Shown here piece after piece: positions 33,542 to 42,709 of a DNA stretch of 64,000 bases. Source of the DNA: HdN1 sp964473645. GTDB lineage: Bacteria > Pseudomonadota > Gammaproteobacteria > Pseudomonadales > Ketobacteraceae. Where the stretch lies: assembly GCA_964473645.1 (NCBI GenBank), contig CAYYPW010000002.1:310001-374000 (forward strand), in the 5' to 3' direction. The translations under genes and the position numbers were made by a program. Below the pieces are notes generated by a model. That model was not told where the DNA came from and ran no database searches. It worked only from the letters and a program-made list of their open reading frames with translations. How positions within the stretch are numbered: the stretch's first letter is position 1; the number at the start of each line of letters is the position of its first letter.

Positions 33542-34491
33542 AACTGCGCCAGGTAATAATTAAAGAATCCAGCGCTATCCACCGTCGTGGCCACATTAAT
33601 GGCATACCCCCCAGAATCCAGTGTCCACATCGTCCCTTGCTTGGTGGGGTCGCGCGACACGTCGACATACAGATTCAGCGTTTCAAAACCAAATAGCGTC
33701 GGCTCACCTAAAAATGCAGTAGTACAGGTATTCCAAAAATGATAACCCGACTCGTAACCGGCAATGGCATACAGTTGCGCAGCTAGATCAATGGAACGAT
33801 ATTGAGCCGCACCGGGAATAAAATATTCAAACATCATTTCTTGTGTCAGCGGCACCTGATCCGTCACCAGGGTCGGAAACATATATAACGGTATGCCTGA
33901 GGCGAAGACCGTCGCCACTGCAAACGGGTCCCAATATACGTTCCATTCAGCATTGGGATTAGCCCCGGGTGACATCCCGGTATCGATATTGACAGGCGGC
34001 AACTGCCCGGGGGTTAATGAAATGTCGCCGCCGGTCCAGACAATTCTATCGATATACGCCGCTGCGTTATCCAGACTATTGATGAGATACGCGGCGTCGG
34101 TCAACGGTCCCAGGCACAACAATGTAAAAGGTGTCGTTCCTATATTGTTGATCATATAGGCCAGCAGATCGTTGATAGTGCCGGGATTGATCGAGGGTGG
34201 TTGGCTCTGATACTGGTTCACGATCGGCAGCAGATTGGCACACAGACAGTCTTCGCGGTATGACCAGGGGAAGGCATTGACTGCACGTGCGTCAGAGAGA
34301 TAGATGTTACTAAGCGACGAACCGCAAAACTGCATAACTTTATAGCTAAGCTGCGCCGTGGTATAGGCAATGCAGTCGCCATTGATGACGCCGATATATT
34401 CGACGTTAAGCTGTGGCATGGATTGCAGCAGCACCAGTGACATCAGTTCATCCATGGCGCCATCATGGATGACGATGATGCGGTTACTCAT
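33526..34491 (-). CDS. Nucleoside hydrolase-like protein, variant metal site
   Basis: This is a 321-residue protein of the inosine/uridine nucleoside hydrolase fold. Landmarks are IIVIHDGAMDE at the N-terminus, LLCLGPLTDAA in the middle, and IVWTGGDI followed by NPNAEWNVYWDPFAV. The usual N-terminal Asp cluster (DxDxxxDD) is only partly kept: the first Asp is Ile and the last is Glu. The later HDP/WDP motif reads FWNTCTTAF. Calcium binding and activity may therefore differ. The start at 34491 has AAGGA 9 nt upstream. It is a monocistronic gene convergent with the propeller gene. Confidence 0.75.
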   Translation of the reverse strand: MSNRIIVIHDGAMDELMSLVLLQSMPQLNVEYIGVINGDCIAYTTAQLSYKVMQFCGSSLSNIYLSDARAVNAFPWSYREDCLCANLLPIVNQYQSQPPSINPGTINDLLAYMINNIGTTPFTLLCLGPLTDAAYLINSLDNAAAYIDRIVWTGGDISLTPGQLPPVNIDTGMSPGANPNAEWNVYWDPFAVATVFASGIPLYMFPTLVTDQVPLTQEMMFEYFIPGAAQYRSIDLAAQLYAIAGYESGYHFWNTCTTAFLGEPTLFGFETLNLYVDVSRDPTKQGTMWTLDSGGYAINVATTVDSAGFFNYYLAQLKSLG

Positions 34492-34999
34492 AGCGGGCAT
34501 CCTTATTGAGCAGGCTTTTGTTGAGAGGCTTTTGTTGGGCGGTTTTTGTTGAGAGTCTTGATTGCAGCCTAGACGCGATCGAACGACTGCGCCAAAAACC
34601 ATCGCCACTCTCTAACGACTAGCGAACGACTAGCGAACGACTAGCGAACGACTAGCGAACGACTAGCGAACGACTAATAGTAGATGGCCCCACTTAAAGC
34701 ACCTCGCCAGGCGCCAACGCCCCAAAAGCACCCGGTCTATTGGCTGCAAAACGGGGTGACTTAAGGGTCAGCGCACTAAAAAAAGGCGTTTACAATTCCC
34801 CTACAATCGCTACAACCCCCGCCACTCCTGGCTTATAGCCTATATTCACATAAAAAATACCGAATATACGAACTATCGATTTCATTTATGCGAAAGGACT
34901 ACCTATCATTAGCGCCATCTGAGGTTACGGCGCAGCCCCGCTGCCCCACTCGCCTACGGATGTCGAGCGAAACTCGTTACGTCAATTAGAGGACTATCC
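34492..34999. other. Intergenic region before aceA
   Basis: These 508 bp contain a tandem repeat (34611-34675) and, nearer aceA, an AT-rich stretch (about 34840-34905) likely to hold the aceA promoter. No gene is apparent, and no operator could be named. Confidence 0.5.
34611..34675. repeat. 11-bp tandem repeat, five copies
   Basis: AGCGAACGACT is repeated five times without interruption (34621-34675), preceded by a partial degenerate copy (TCTAACGACT, 34611-34620). The period of 11 is close to one DNA turn, so the same face is presented repeatedly. Such repeats vary in copy number by slippage. Confidence 0.95.
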
Positions 35000-36595
35000 A
35001 TGTCAAATTACTCCACCATTGCTGATCAAGCAGCAAGCGCAATCTCTGCCAACGGCCCGAGCTGGAACGCGATCAACCCTGAGTTCGTCGCCCGCATGCG
35101 TCTGCAGAACCGTTTCAAAACCGGTCTGGACATCGCCAAGTACACGGCCAAAGTAATGCGTGAAGACATGGCTGCCTACGACAAAGATCCTGCTAACTAC
35201 ACCCAATCTCTGGGCTGCTGGCACGGCTTTATCGGTCAGCAAAAACTGATCGCCATTAAAAAGCACCACGGCACTACCAAGCAACGTTACCTCTACCTGT
35301 CTGGCTGGATGGTTGCAGCACTCCGTTCTGAATTCGGTCCGCTGCCTGACCAATCCATGCACGAAAAAACCTCGGTTGCCAACCTGATTGAAGAACTCTA
35401 CACCTTCCTGCGTCAAGCTGACGCACGTGAACTGGGTGGTTTGTTCCGTGATCTCGACGCTGCCCGCAAAGCTGGCGACGCTGCCAAAGAAAAAGCTCTG
35501 TTGACCAAAATCGACAACTTCGAAACTCACGTTGTACCCATTGTTGCCGACATCGACGCTGGTTTCGGTAACGCCGAAGCTACGTACCTGCTCGCCAAGA
35601 AAATGATCGAAGCCGGTGCATGCTGTATCCAGATCGAAAACCAAGTGTCTGACGAGAAGCAATGCGGTCACCAAGACGGCAAAGTAACCGTTCCGCATGA
35701 AGACTTCCTCGCCAAGATCCGCGCAGTTCGCTACGCATTCATGGAACTGGGCGTTGACGACGGCGTTATCGTTGCACGTACCGACTCGCTGGGCGCTGGC
35801 TTGACCAAGCAAATTGCTTACACCACCACGCCAGGTGACTTGGGCGACCAGTACAACAGCTTCCTCGACTGCGAAGAAGTATCACCAGCCACGATGAAGA
35901 ACGGCGACGTTATCATCAACCGTAACGGCAAGCTGCTGCGTCCCAAGCGTCTGCCTTCCAACCTGTTCCAGTTCCGCGCTGGCACTGGCGAAGACCGCTG
36001 CGTACTTGACTCGATCACCTCACTGCAAAACGGCGCTGACCTGCTGTGGATCGAAACCGAGAAACCCCATATCGGCCAGATCAAAGGCATGGTTGACCGC
36101 ATCCGTGAAGTGATCCCGAACGCCAAGCTGGTTTACAACAACAGCCCATCGTTCAACTGGACGCTGAACTTCCGTCAGCAGGTATACGATGCAATGGTTG
36201 CCGAAGGCAAAGACGTTTCTGCCTACGACCGCGCCAAACTGATGAGTGTTGATTACGACACCACTGAACTGGCGATCGAAGCTGACCGTCGCATTCAGAA
36301 CTTCCAACGTGACGCTGCTGCTCAAGCCGGTATCTTCCACCACTTGATCACGCTGCCCACGTACCATACCGCTGCACTGTCGACCGACAACCTGGCCAAA
36401 GGCTACTTCGGTGAAGAAGGCATGCTGGCTTACGTTGCAGGCGTACAGCGCAAAGAAATCCGTCAAGGTATCGCGTGCGTTAAACACCAGAACATGTCAG
36501 GTTCTGACATTGGTGACGACCACAAAGAATACTTTGCTGGCGAAGCTGCACTGAAAGCGGCTGGTAAAGACAACACCATGAACCAGTTCTCTTGA
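35000..36595 (+). CDS. aceA: Isocitrate lyase
   Basis: The 531-residue enzyme belongs to the long isocitrate lyase class found in Pseudomonas/Acinetobacter relatives. It splits isocitrate to glyoxylate and succinate for growth on acetyl-CoA sources. Visible landmarks are GCWHGFIG, VADIDAGFGN (metal-binding Asp), IQIENQVSDEKQCGH with the catalytic Cys of the KKCGH motif (Gln at the second position here), VARTDSLGA and YNNSPSFNW. Codon use is strongly biased to C-ending optimal codons compared with its neighbours, indicating high expression. The ATG has GAGGA 9 nt upstream. Two terminator hairpins follow. It completes the route from leucine-derived acetyl-CoA. Confidence 0.96.
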   Translation: MSNYSTIADQAASAISANGPSWNAINPEFVARMRLQNRFKTGLDIAKYTAKVMREDMAAYDKDPANYTQSLGCWHGFIGQQKLIAIKKHHGTTKQRYLYLSGWMVAALRSEFGPLPDQSMHEKTSVANLIEELYTFLRQADARELGGLFRDLDAARKAGDAAKEKALLTKIDNFETHVVPIVADIDAGFGNAEATYLLAKKMIEAGACCIQIENQVSDEKQCGHQDGKVTVPHEDFLAKIRAVRYAFMELGVDDGVIVARTDSLGAGLTKQIAYTTTPGDLGDQYNSFLDCEEVSPATMKNGDVIINRNGKLLRPKRLPSNLFQFRAGTGEDRCVLDSITSLQNGADLLWIETEKPHIGQIKGMVDRIREVIPNAKLVYNNSPSFNWTLNFRQQVYDAMVAEGKDVSAYDRAKLMSVDYDTTELAIEADRRIQNFQRDAAAQAGIFHHLITLPTYHTAALSTDNLAKGYFGEEGMLAYVAGVQRKEIRQGIACVKHQNMSGSDIGDDHKEYFAGEAALKAAGKDNTMNQFS

Positions 36596-36613
36596 GCCTG
36601 GCTTGATGGTTAA

Positions 36614-36636
36614 CCCGCTCGAATAGTGCGGGTTTT
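36614..36636 (+). terminator. First hairpin after aceA
   Basis: CCCGC and GCGGG pair around a 9-nt loop and are followed by TTTT, 18 bp after the stop codon. It precedes a stronger terminator. Confidence 0.5.
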
Positions 36637-36639
36637 AAA

Positions 36640-36668
36640 AAGGCGGAGTTAATGACTCCGCCTTTTTT
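36640..36668 (+). terminator. Strong rho-independent terminator of aceA
   Basis: AAGGCGGAGT and ACTCCGCCTT form a perfect 10-bp stem with a TAATG loop and a T-run. The A-run on the other side makes it work in both directions. Confidence 0.92.
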
Positions 36669-37086
36669 ATTTTTGTCATTTACAAAATCGACATTCAGAA
36701 TGGAATTCAGCTCCAAAATAAACGTTATTTTGCAGCTCTGCTTCAGGAACACCTTCAAATTCATACTGCAAGACCCGACCACCTCCTGCTCTTTACTTCA
36801 GCATTAACGTAAGTTACGCCAAGGTAGACGCATCCCAACAGCAGATGGCGTATCAACCCTTGCGCAAGCACTGGCACAAGTGACGGCGACTTGCTATAAA
36901 TCCTGAATCGTTACACCATTGGAATGGGTATTTACCATCGGTTGTGAATCGTCAATCAACATTCTCCTTAACACCACCCAACCAAGCTTTCCGGCAACGC
37001 CAGCAACAACTATTTGTTAACCGATTCAATTGTCTACAACACTTGCGCTAACGATTTTAATAACACAAAAATGGCATGAGGTAGAT
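36669..37086. other. Intergenic region before the FIST gene
   Basis: About 420 bp lie between the aceA terminator and the FIST-domain gene. A minus-strand frame covers part of it but lacks codon bias and crosses the terminator, so I do not call it. The promoter of the FIST operon should be here; no clear boxes were found. Confidence 0.45.
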
Positions 37087-38238
37087 ATGAAAGCGTTATC
37101 AGCCAGCACTCTGATGTCTGACCCCTATCGCGCTGGTGTTGCATTGGGAGAAGCCCTGCAATCCATCGATCCCGAAGTGGTGTTGATCTTCAGTGCCATT
37201 TACTACGGTGATACCTCGGAATTGGTGGAAGGGCTGGCAGATACGCTGCGGCGCGATGATCTGATCATAATAGGCAGCAGCAGCGATGGTTTTTACGAGA
37301 GTAAAGCAATTTCGGATCACGGAGTTGCCGCGTTAGGGCTGAATTCGGAGGGTAAAATTTGCTGGCGTGCAGCAAGCGCCACCGGCGTGGCTAAAAACAC
37401 CACAGAAACCACCCGCACTGCCCTTGCCGCACTCAATCGAGCCCTCGACAACCAAACCCCAGAGCTCATCATCCTGTTTTCAGATTTTCGTGCTGACGGC
37501 AGTCAGATTGAAAAGGTTTTGCATGATGAAGTGCATGTACCAGTAGTAGGTGGCTTTGCAGCCGATGACAACCGCATGGAAAATTGCGTGCTTTTTTATA
37601 ATCGGCAGATCATCAGGGATGGCGTAGTAGTGCTGGCTGCTTGCGGACCCTTGCAATTCGACATTCTGGTAGGGAATACATTGCCCCCCGTGGGACGCCC
37701 GGGCGTGGTTCATCATGCCGATGGCACGCTGATACGCGACATCGATGGCATAGGCGGGATGGATTTTATCGAACGCGAAACGGGAAAACCCGTGCTGCAA
37801 ACCGATCGCGGCGTAGTAACGCTCACCGTGATTGACGCTGACCACCCGCAACGAAAAAGGCTGCGATCCATTGTGCCGGATTTTGGCGATAAGAATGCGT
37901 CACTCGGCCTCTATGGTGGCATTGAAACCGGTGCGCATGTGCAGGTATGCCTGGCGAATCCAGAGCAATTGATTGAAGAAATTCATCTGCTGGCAAAACA
38001 GACCAAGGATACTGCTTTTACGCCCAAGGCGGCTCTGGTTGTCAGTTGCATTGGCAGAAAACAAGTGCTGGGAACTTCGGTCACTCATGAAGTCGACGCC
38101 TTGGCGAGTGTATTTCCAGAGGGGTTGCCGTTGGCAGGGTTTCCCTCGTTTGGTGAAATCGGCCCACTCAAGGAAGGCGGCCATTTCAGCCCCAACATGT
38201 TTCATAACATGACCTATGTCTTATTGTTGCTGGGCTAG
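37087..38238 (+). CDS. FIST-domain sensory protein
   Basis: This is a 383-residue soluble protein. The FIST N domain (about 25-210; VVGGFAADDNRM, FYNRQIIRDGVVVLAACG) is followed by the FIST C domain (about 215-370; FPSFGEIGPLKEGG near the end). FIST domains are proposed to bind small molecules such as amino acids and usually accompany signalling proteins. The start at 37087 has GAGG 7 nt upstream. The next gene, a GGDEF-EAL protein, begins 3 bp after its stop, so this probably supplies ligand input for c-di-GMP turnover. Confidence 0.85.
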   Translation: MKALSASTLMSDPYRAGVALGEALQSIDPEVVLIFSAIYYGDTSELVEGLADTLRRDDLIIIGSSSDGFYESKAISDHGVAALGLNSEGKICWRAASATGVAKNTTETTRTALAALNRALDNQTPELIILFSDFRADGSQIEKVLHDEVHVPVVGGFAADDNRMENCVLFYNRQIIRDGVVVLAACGPLQFDILVGNTLPPVGRPGVVHHADGTLIRDIDGIGGMDFIERETGKPVLQTDRGVVTLTVIDADHPQRKRLRSIVPDFGDKNASLGLYGGIETGAHVQVCLANPEQLIEEIHLLAKQTKDTAFTPKAALVVSCIGRKQVLGTSVTHEVDALASVFPEGLPLAGFPSFGEIGPLKEGGHFSPNMFHNMTYVLLLLG

Positions 38239-38241
38239 GCC

Positions 38242-40359
38242 ATGGGAAATCATCAGTTTCTCAGCACGATCGAACCTGCCCCACCTGGCTTCAGCGTGTG
38301 CGAAATTCAGAAAAGCCATCTTTTGTCGTCACCGGTGGTCATTTATACCGCTGCGCTTGAACCGTTATTGCCGTTGGTACCTAAATTTTTTGAGCGTGTT
38401 CAGGGCATTATCGTCACCCCGCATTTACATTTTGAACGCTGTAGGATTGGCCCCTTGCTGTGGCACATTCAATTGCCCGCGAGCATGTTGTCATCACTAC
38501 ATGATATTTATGTAGATCCACTGAACATCATCGACGAAGCAATCAACGTGCGCGAACGAAACTTCGAGCTTAATTTGCGCTTGGAGCGCACGCGTCTGGA
38601 TCTCGATGTTACCCGTAGCGACTATCAGCGTGTAACCAATAAATTGCAAACCCAGGTTCGCGAATTAATGGCATCGCGAGAACAGCAGGCACGTTTGCAG
38701 CTCTTGCTGGAGTCTAGTAATGATATTGTGCTTGAACTTGATGACCATGGTGTATGCATTGGCGTCTGGGGAAATGTTGCAAGGATTACGGGGCTCGACA
38801 AACAATATTTTTTGGGACAAAGTTTAAGCAACGTATTTAATAACGTTTCAAATGAGCCGCTTACACCTGAGCTGGGTGCATTGCTTGCGCTGAATCAACA
38901 TCAAGACATTGAATTTTCGATTTTCAATGAAAGTATGCGTCGCCATTTACAGGCGCGCATCACCCGCGTCAGCCTTGAAAGCCAATCGGGTTACTGCGTG
39001 ATTTTGCGTGACATTTCAGACAGTAAAGAAGCACAGGAGCGGATTCTCTATCTCTCACAATATGACACGCTTACCGGTCTACCCAATCGCACTTTGCTGC
39101 TGGATAGGCTTGAAGTCGTGATTGCTAAAGCACGGCGTTACCACACTTTGCTGGGAGTGCTTACGCTCGATCTCGATCGTCTAAAGGTCATCAACGAATC
39201 GCTGGGCCATTCGATTGGTGACACCGTGATTTGCCAGATTGCAATGCGAATTCGACATGAATTGCGTGCAGAAGACACCCTGGCACGCCTGAGCGGTGAT
39301 GAATTCGTATTGGTATTATCCGATCTTGAAAGCCCGGCTCGTGCCGCCGCCGTTTCTGAAAAACTATTGCAAAGCGTCTCGAGTCCTTTGCATATCAACG
39401 GCCATAATATTGTTATGACCATGAGTATCGGTATCAGCTTCTTTCCGCAGGATGGCGAAGATGTTGAAATTTTGTTGAAGAACTCAGACAGTGCCATGTA
39501 TTTTGCCAAGCAAACCGGACGCAACGGCTATCAGTTTTTTACGAAAGAGATGAACGCACATGCCGCCGAACGTCTGAGCCTGGAGCATGCATTGCGTGTT
39601 GCCCTGGAACGCAACGAACTGCGTTTGCATTATCAACCGCAAGTGGACACCATGAGCGGCCGCATCATCGGCGCAGAGGCATTGATACGTTGGCAGCATC
39701 CACAACGGGGCCTGCTCTCGCCCGCAACCTTTATCACACTCGCCGAAGAAACCGGTCTCATTATTCCCATCGGCAATTGGGTCATCATGGAGGCATGCAG
39801 ACAAGTACGTGCCTGGATAGACAGTGGATTGCCGGTATTCCCAGTCAGCGTAAACGTATCGGCTGCGCAATTTCGCAAAAAAGGTGGCGTTGTGTCTGCA
39901 GTGAGAGATGCTTTGTGTTGCACGGGCTTATCGCCCGACCTGCTCGAACTCGAATTGACCGAAAGCACGATCATGGGGCAAGACAATAGCAGCGCACTTT
40001 TGATGGAACTGCGGGCGCTGGGGGTGCAGTTGGCCATCGATGATTTTGGTACCGGTTATTCCAGTCTTAGCTATCTTAAACGCTTTCCTATCGATCGTTT
40101 GAAAATAGACCAATCGTTTATCAGGGATGTGGCTCATAACGCTGAGGATGCAGCGATCACCACGGCCATCATTTCACTTGCCAAGCACCTTAATCTTCGT
40201 GTTATCGCTGAGGGCGTCGAAACCCGTTCGGAACTGGAATTTCTCCAAAAGCACGGGTGTGATGAAGCACAGGGCTACTATTTTAGCAGGCCTGTTCCGG
40301 CGTCGATAATCACCGCCATGTTAACCGCCGGCGGTCGGGTAGAAGCCGCCGCGTCGTGA
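38242..40359 (+). CDS. PAS-GGDEF-EAL protein partnered with FIST
   Basis: This is a 705-residue cytosolic protein. An N-terminal domain of about 100 residues of unknown type is followed by a coiled coil (about 105-150), a PAS domain (about 150-265), GGDEF and EAL. The GGDEF motif is SGDEF; a RAED inhibitory site lies five residues ahead, so c-di-GMP binding is likely while synthesis is doubtful. The EAL half has EALIRWQHP, ELTEST, IDDFGTGYSSL and the catalytic-loop Glu in VIAEGVET, all as in active phosphodiesterases. It is expected to degrade c-di-GMP in response to a FIST-bound ligand. Confidence 0.9.
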   Translation: MGNHQFLSTIEPAPPGFSVCEIQKSHLLSSPVVIYTAALEPLLPLVPKFFERVQGIIVTPHLHFERCRIGPLLWHIQLPASMLSSLHDIYVDPLNIIDEAINVRERNFELNLRLERTRLDLDVTRSDYQRVTNKLQTQVRELMASREQQARLQLLLESSNDIVLELDDHGVCIGVWGNVARITGLDKQYFLGQSLSNVFNNVSNEPLTPELGALLALNQHQDIEFSIFNESMRRHLQARITRVSLESQSGYCVILRDISDSKEAQERILYLSQYDTLTGLPNRTLLLDRLEVVIAKARRYHTLLGVLTLDLDRLKVINESLGHSIGDTVICQIAMRIRHELRAEDTLARLSGDEFVLVLSDLESPARAAAVSEKLLQSVSSPLHINGHNIVMTMSIGISFFPQDGEDVEILLKNSDSAMYFAKQTGRNGYQFFTKEMNAHAAERLSLEHALRVALERNELRLHYQPQVDTMSGRIIGAEALIRWQHPQRGLLSPATFITLAEETGLIIPIGNWVIMEACRQVRAWIDSGLPVFPVSVNVSAAQFRKKGGVVSAVRDALCCTGLSPDLLELELTESTIMGQDNSSALLMELRALGVQLAIDDFGTGYSSLSYLKRFPIDRLKIDQSFIRDVAHNAEDAAITTAIISLAKHLNLRVIAEGVETRSELEFLQKHGCDEAQGYYFSRPVPASIITAMLTAGGRVEAAAS

Positions 40360-40365
40360 ACATCA

Positions 40366-40406
40366 TATTGCCCCCCCGCACTACACGGAAAATGGGGGGG
40401 GCAATA
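40366..40406. repeat. Inverted repeat with C7/G8 arms
   Basis: TATTGCCCCCCC and the complementary GGGGGGGCAATA flank about 16 nt between the GGDEF-EAL gene and the convergent cytochrome gene. It could act as a terminator-like hairpin for both genes, although no T-run follows. The homopolymer tracts are prone to slippage. Confidence 0.7.
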
Positions 40407-40494
40407 ACATCAGTAACACCGATTGCAAAATGCATTCTGCGATTTTTGCTTACTGAAAAACACCTTGGTCAACACATATTTTTGTGGATAGTGC

Positions 40495-41880
40495 TCAGAG
40501 CTGATAGAGAAATGCCAGTAAATCAGATTTCTCTTTAGCAGTTAACTGGGTACCAAGCACCAGGTTAAAAAATTCAATGGTATCCTCTAACGTTAATAAG
40601 CGACCATCATGCAGATACGGGGGTGAATCTTTGATTCCTCTCAAAGTAAACGTTTTGATGGGGCCGTCCCCCACAGCACGAACACCATTAACGGTAATAG
40701 GTTTGAAAAATCGCTCTGTGCGAAGATTATGCATCAAATTGTCTGTGTAGTAAGGCGGTACGTGGCAGGTTGCACATTGACCCTTTCCAAAAAACACCTC
40801 TTGGCCGCGCTTTTCTTCATCTGTAGCCTGGGCTGGATCGAGCTTACCAAACACATTCAACTTCGGTGCCGGTGGGAAATCCAAAAGCGCCTGAAATTCG
40901 CCCATGAAATGTACTTGGCTACCACGCTCCAGGATATTAACCCCTTTTTTTGTAGCAATGACGGGATCTCCGTCAAAATACGCCGCGCGTTGCTCAAACT
41001 CCGTAAAATCCTCTACGGTTTTCAATGCACGTTGTGAGCCGAATAGACGCTGAATATTAACGCCGCGCAGACTGGGTGTATCAATGCGATGACGAAACTC
41101 CTGGGGCCGAACATCGCCTGCCAAATGTGTTGCACCATTTGCATGTCCATTTGCATGACAATCAAAACAGGCAACCCCCCGGCTTGGCGCTTCTGAACGT
41201 CTGTCCTCTGTCTGATTAAACTGTTGCTGTGGAAAGGGTGTGACCAACAGTCTGACGCCTTCTATCTGTTTGGGGTTCAGCAGGCCATTGAATAGCTCGA
41301 AAAAATTCATGAGGGTAATCAATTGCCCCCTTGAAACGTCCCCCAAATCCGGGCGAGTTGTCAAAAATACGGGCGGGGGGAATTCAGGAAGAAACTGATC
41401 TGGTAAATCAAACTCCAGATCGAATCGCGTTAGATCTCGGCCTTCCTGCTTCTTGATTTCATCAATGGCAAAGTGTGGAAACAGCATTCCGCCTTCTGGG
41501 TGATTGGGGTGTGGTAATGGCAGAAATCCCGCAGGCCATGCGTTTGCACTCTTTATGTCGTCAGGGCTACGCTGCGACAGCTTTTCCCATGTTGTACCTG
41601 CTGGTAATTTAACTCTAACACCTGCCTGAACGGGTTTTCCCTTTGTCATGGTGATAGATTTTGCAGGTTTATTACTTAAATCGTAACGCTCCTTGAGCAG
41701 GTCGTCGTGCTTCTTCATGACTGCAAGCTTTTCGCTTTTCATTCGTGTTAGGACGGATTTGAAATCGTCCTTACTGACAACAGGCGCATAACTGGAGGGA
41801 GGTGCTTCAGCGAATGAGACATTGGAAAGCAAAGCCATTAGGGTTACCGTTATAATGGCAACAGATAAAGGATTTCTCAT
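40495..41880 (-). CDS. Diheme cytochrome c peroxidase/MauG-like protein
   Basis: This is a 461-residue periplasmic protein with a Sec signal peptide (SVAIITVTLMALLSNVSFA). Two heme c sites are present: ACFDCHANGHANGATH in the middle and QCATCHVPPYYTD nearer the end. The C-terminal FTLRGIKDSPPYLHDGRLLTLEDTIEFFN is typical of the bacterial cytochrome c peroxidase/MauG family. It is longer than ordinary CcpA (about 330 residues), with an extra N-terminal region of about 180 residues. It probably oxidises a substrate using peroxide or passes electrons from a donor cytochrome. It is convergent with the GGDEF-EAL gene and stands alone. Confidence 0.82.
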   Translation of the reverse strand: MRNPLSVAIITVTLMALLSNVSFAEAPPSSYAPVVSKDDFKSVLTRMKSEKLAVMKKHDDLLKERYDLSNKPAKSITMTKGKPVQAGVRVKLPAGTTWEKLSQRSPDDIKSANAWPAGFLPLPHPNHPEGGMLFPHFAIDEIKKQEGRDLTRFDLEFDLPDQFLPEFPPPVFLTTRPDLGDVSRGQLITLMNFFELFNGLLNPKQIEGVRLLVTPFPQQQFNQTEDRRSEAPSRGVACFDCHANGHANGATHLAGDVRPQEFRHRIDTPSLRGVNIQRLFGSQRALKTVEDFTEFEQRAAYFDGDPVIATKKGVNILERGSQVHFMGEFQALLDFPPAPKLNVFGKLDPAQATDEEKRGQEVFFGKGQCATCHVPPYYTDNLMHNLRTERFFKPITVNGVRAVGDGPIKTFTLRGIKDSPPYLHDGRLLTLEDTIEFFNLVLGTQLTAKEKSDLLAFLYQL

Positions 41881-42159
41881 GAGGGTTTATCCTTGACAAG
41901 TTTATCCAACTGCTGCAGCAAGAGTACACCAAAAAAAACTGCATTAACAATATTTGATTCGAAATCTTAAAACCCGAAACAAGCTCAAAAAGTACGCAAA
42001 CACATCACACCAAAGTGTCTGAAATTTATAACCAGCACTTATTGAGGAACCGCCCCAGGCATAAAAGGTCGAACACCCAAAAGTCGTAGCCAATGCGCAG
42101 AAAAATACGCAGTTAAATGGAGGGAAAGCGATCGTCACAAAAAACCTGCGAAGAACCCA

Positions 42160-42504
42160 ATGAATATAGGAACATTTATCTTATTTACGTCGTTATTCAT
42201 GACCTATCCAGCCACAGACAATGTCACAGAAAGAAATGAAATAAGGAATGCTAGTGCTTATTCCTTTGAGAAATACAATATTGGAAGCCATCTAGAGGAT
42301 GACACCATCACACGAAAAGTAAAATTTGTAATGGCGAATGACACAACACTTGATACAAACGCCATCAAAATCAATGCCCGAAATGAACTCATGCAACTCA
42401 TTGGAAAAACAAATTCAAACCTTAATAGAGAGCGAGTCGTTCAATTAACGTTAAACTCTCGCGGTGTACTAGCCTTTAAAGACAATCTGAACACGAAGGA
42501 ATAG
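42160..42504 (+). CDS. Small exported BON-like protein
   Basis: This is a 114-residue protein with a weak signal-like start (GTFILFTSLFMTYPA). A segment DDTITRKVKFVMANDTTLDT is followed by NARNELMQLIGKTNS. This resembles the core of a BON domain (alpha-beta fold of osmotic-shock proteins such as OsmY), although the usual Gly-rich turn is not clear. Composition is more AT-rich than its neighbours, hinting at acquisition or relaxed constraint. There is no strong ribosome site. Function is unknown. Confidence 0.55.
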   Translation: MNIGTFILFTSLFMTYPATDNVTERNEIRNASAYSFEKYNIGSHLEDDTITRKVKFVMANDTTLDTNAIKINARNELMQLIGKTNSNLNRERVVQLTLNSRGVLAFKDNLNTKE

Positions 42505-42709
42505 AAATTAGAATTCGATAATGTGTGGAAATAAGCACATTTGTCTATAAAAGGCTTGAAGCTAACGAACCCTTCAATGGCTTTTAACCGCGAGCAGATT
42601 GCCGGAAAATTTCAGGAAGCATATCTTGGCGATTTCGAACACCACTTGAGCAGTATGTTCCCCAGGTGCATTTACAGGTAAACTGCACATACACTTTTGG
42701 AGAACCCTC

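Noticed and set aside
34611..34675. Possible short CRISPR array
   Set aside because: Units are 11 bp and directly adjacent with no spacers, so this is a simple tandem repeat.
35003..35812. Long minus-strand open frame inside aceA (269 codons)
   Set aside because: It arises from the strong codon bias of aceA, lacks a ribosome site and matches no family.
36480..36782. Minus-strand open frame across the aceA end
   Set aside because: It would run through the aceA terminator and into aceA codons; no ribosome site or family match.
42505..42709. Possible extra gene between the BON-like and GST genes
   Set aside because: No open frame with a start and ribosome site; only a short AT-rich spacer.
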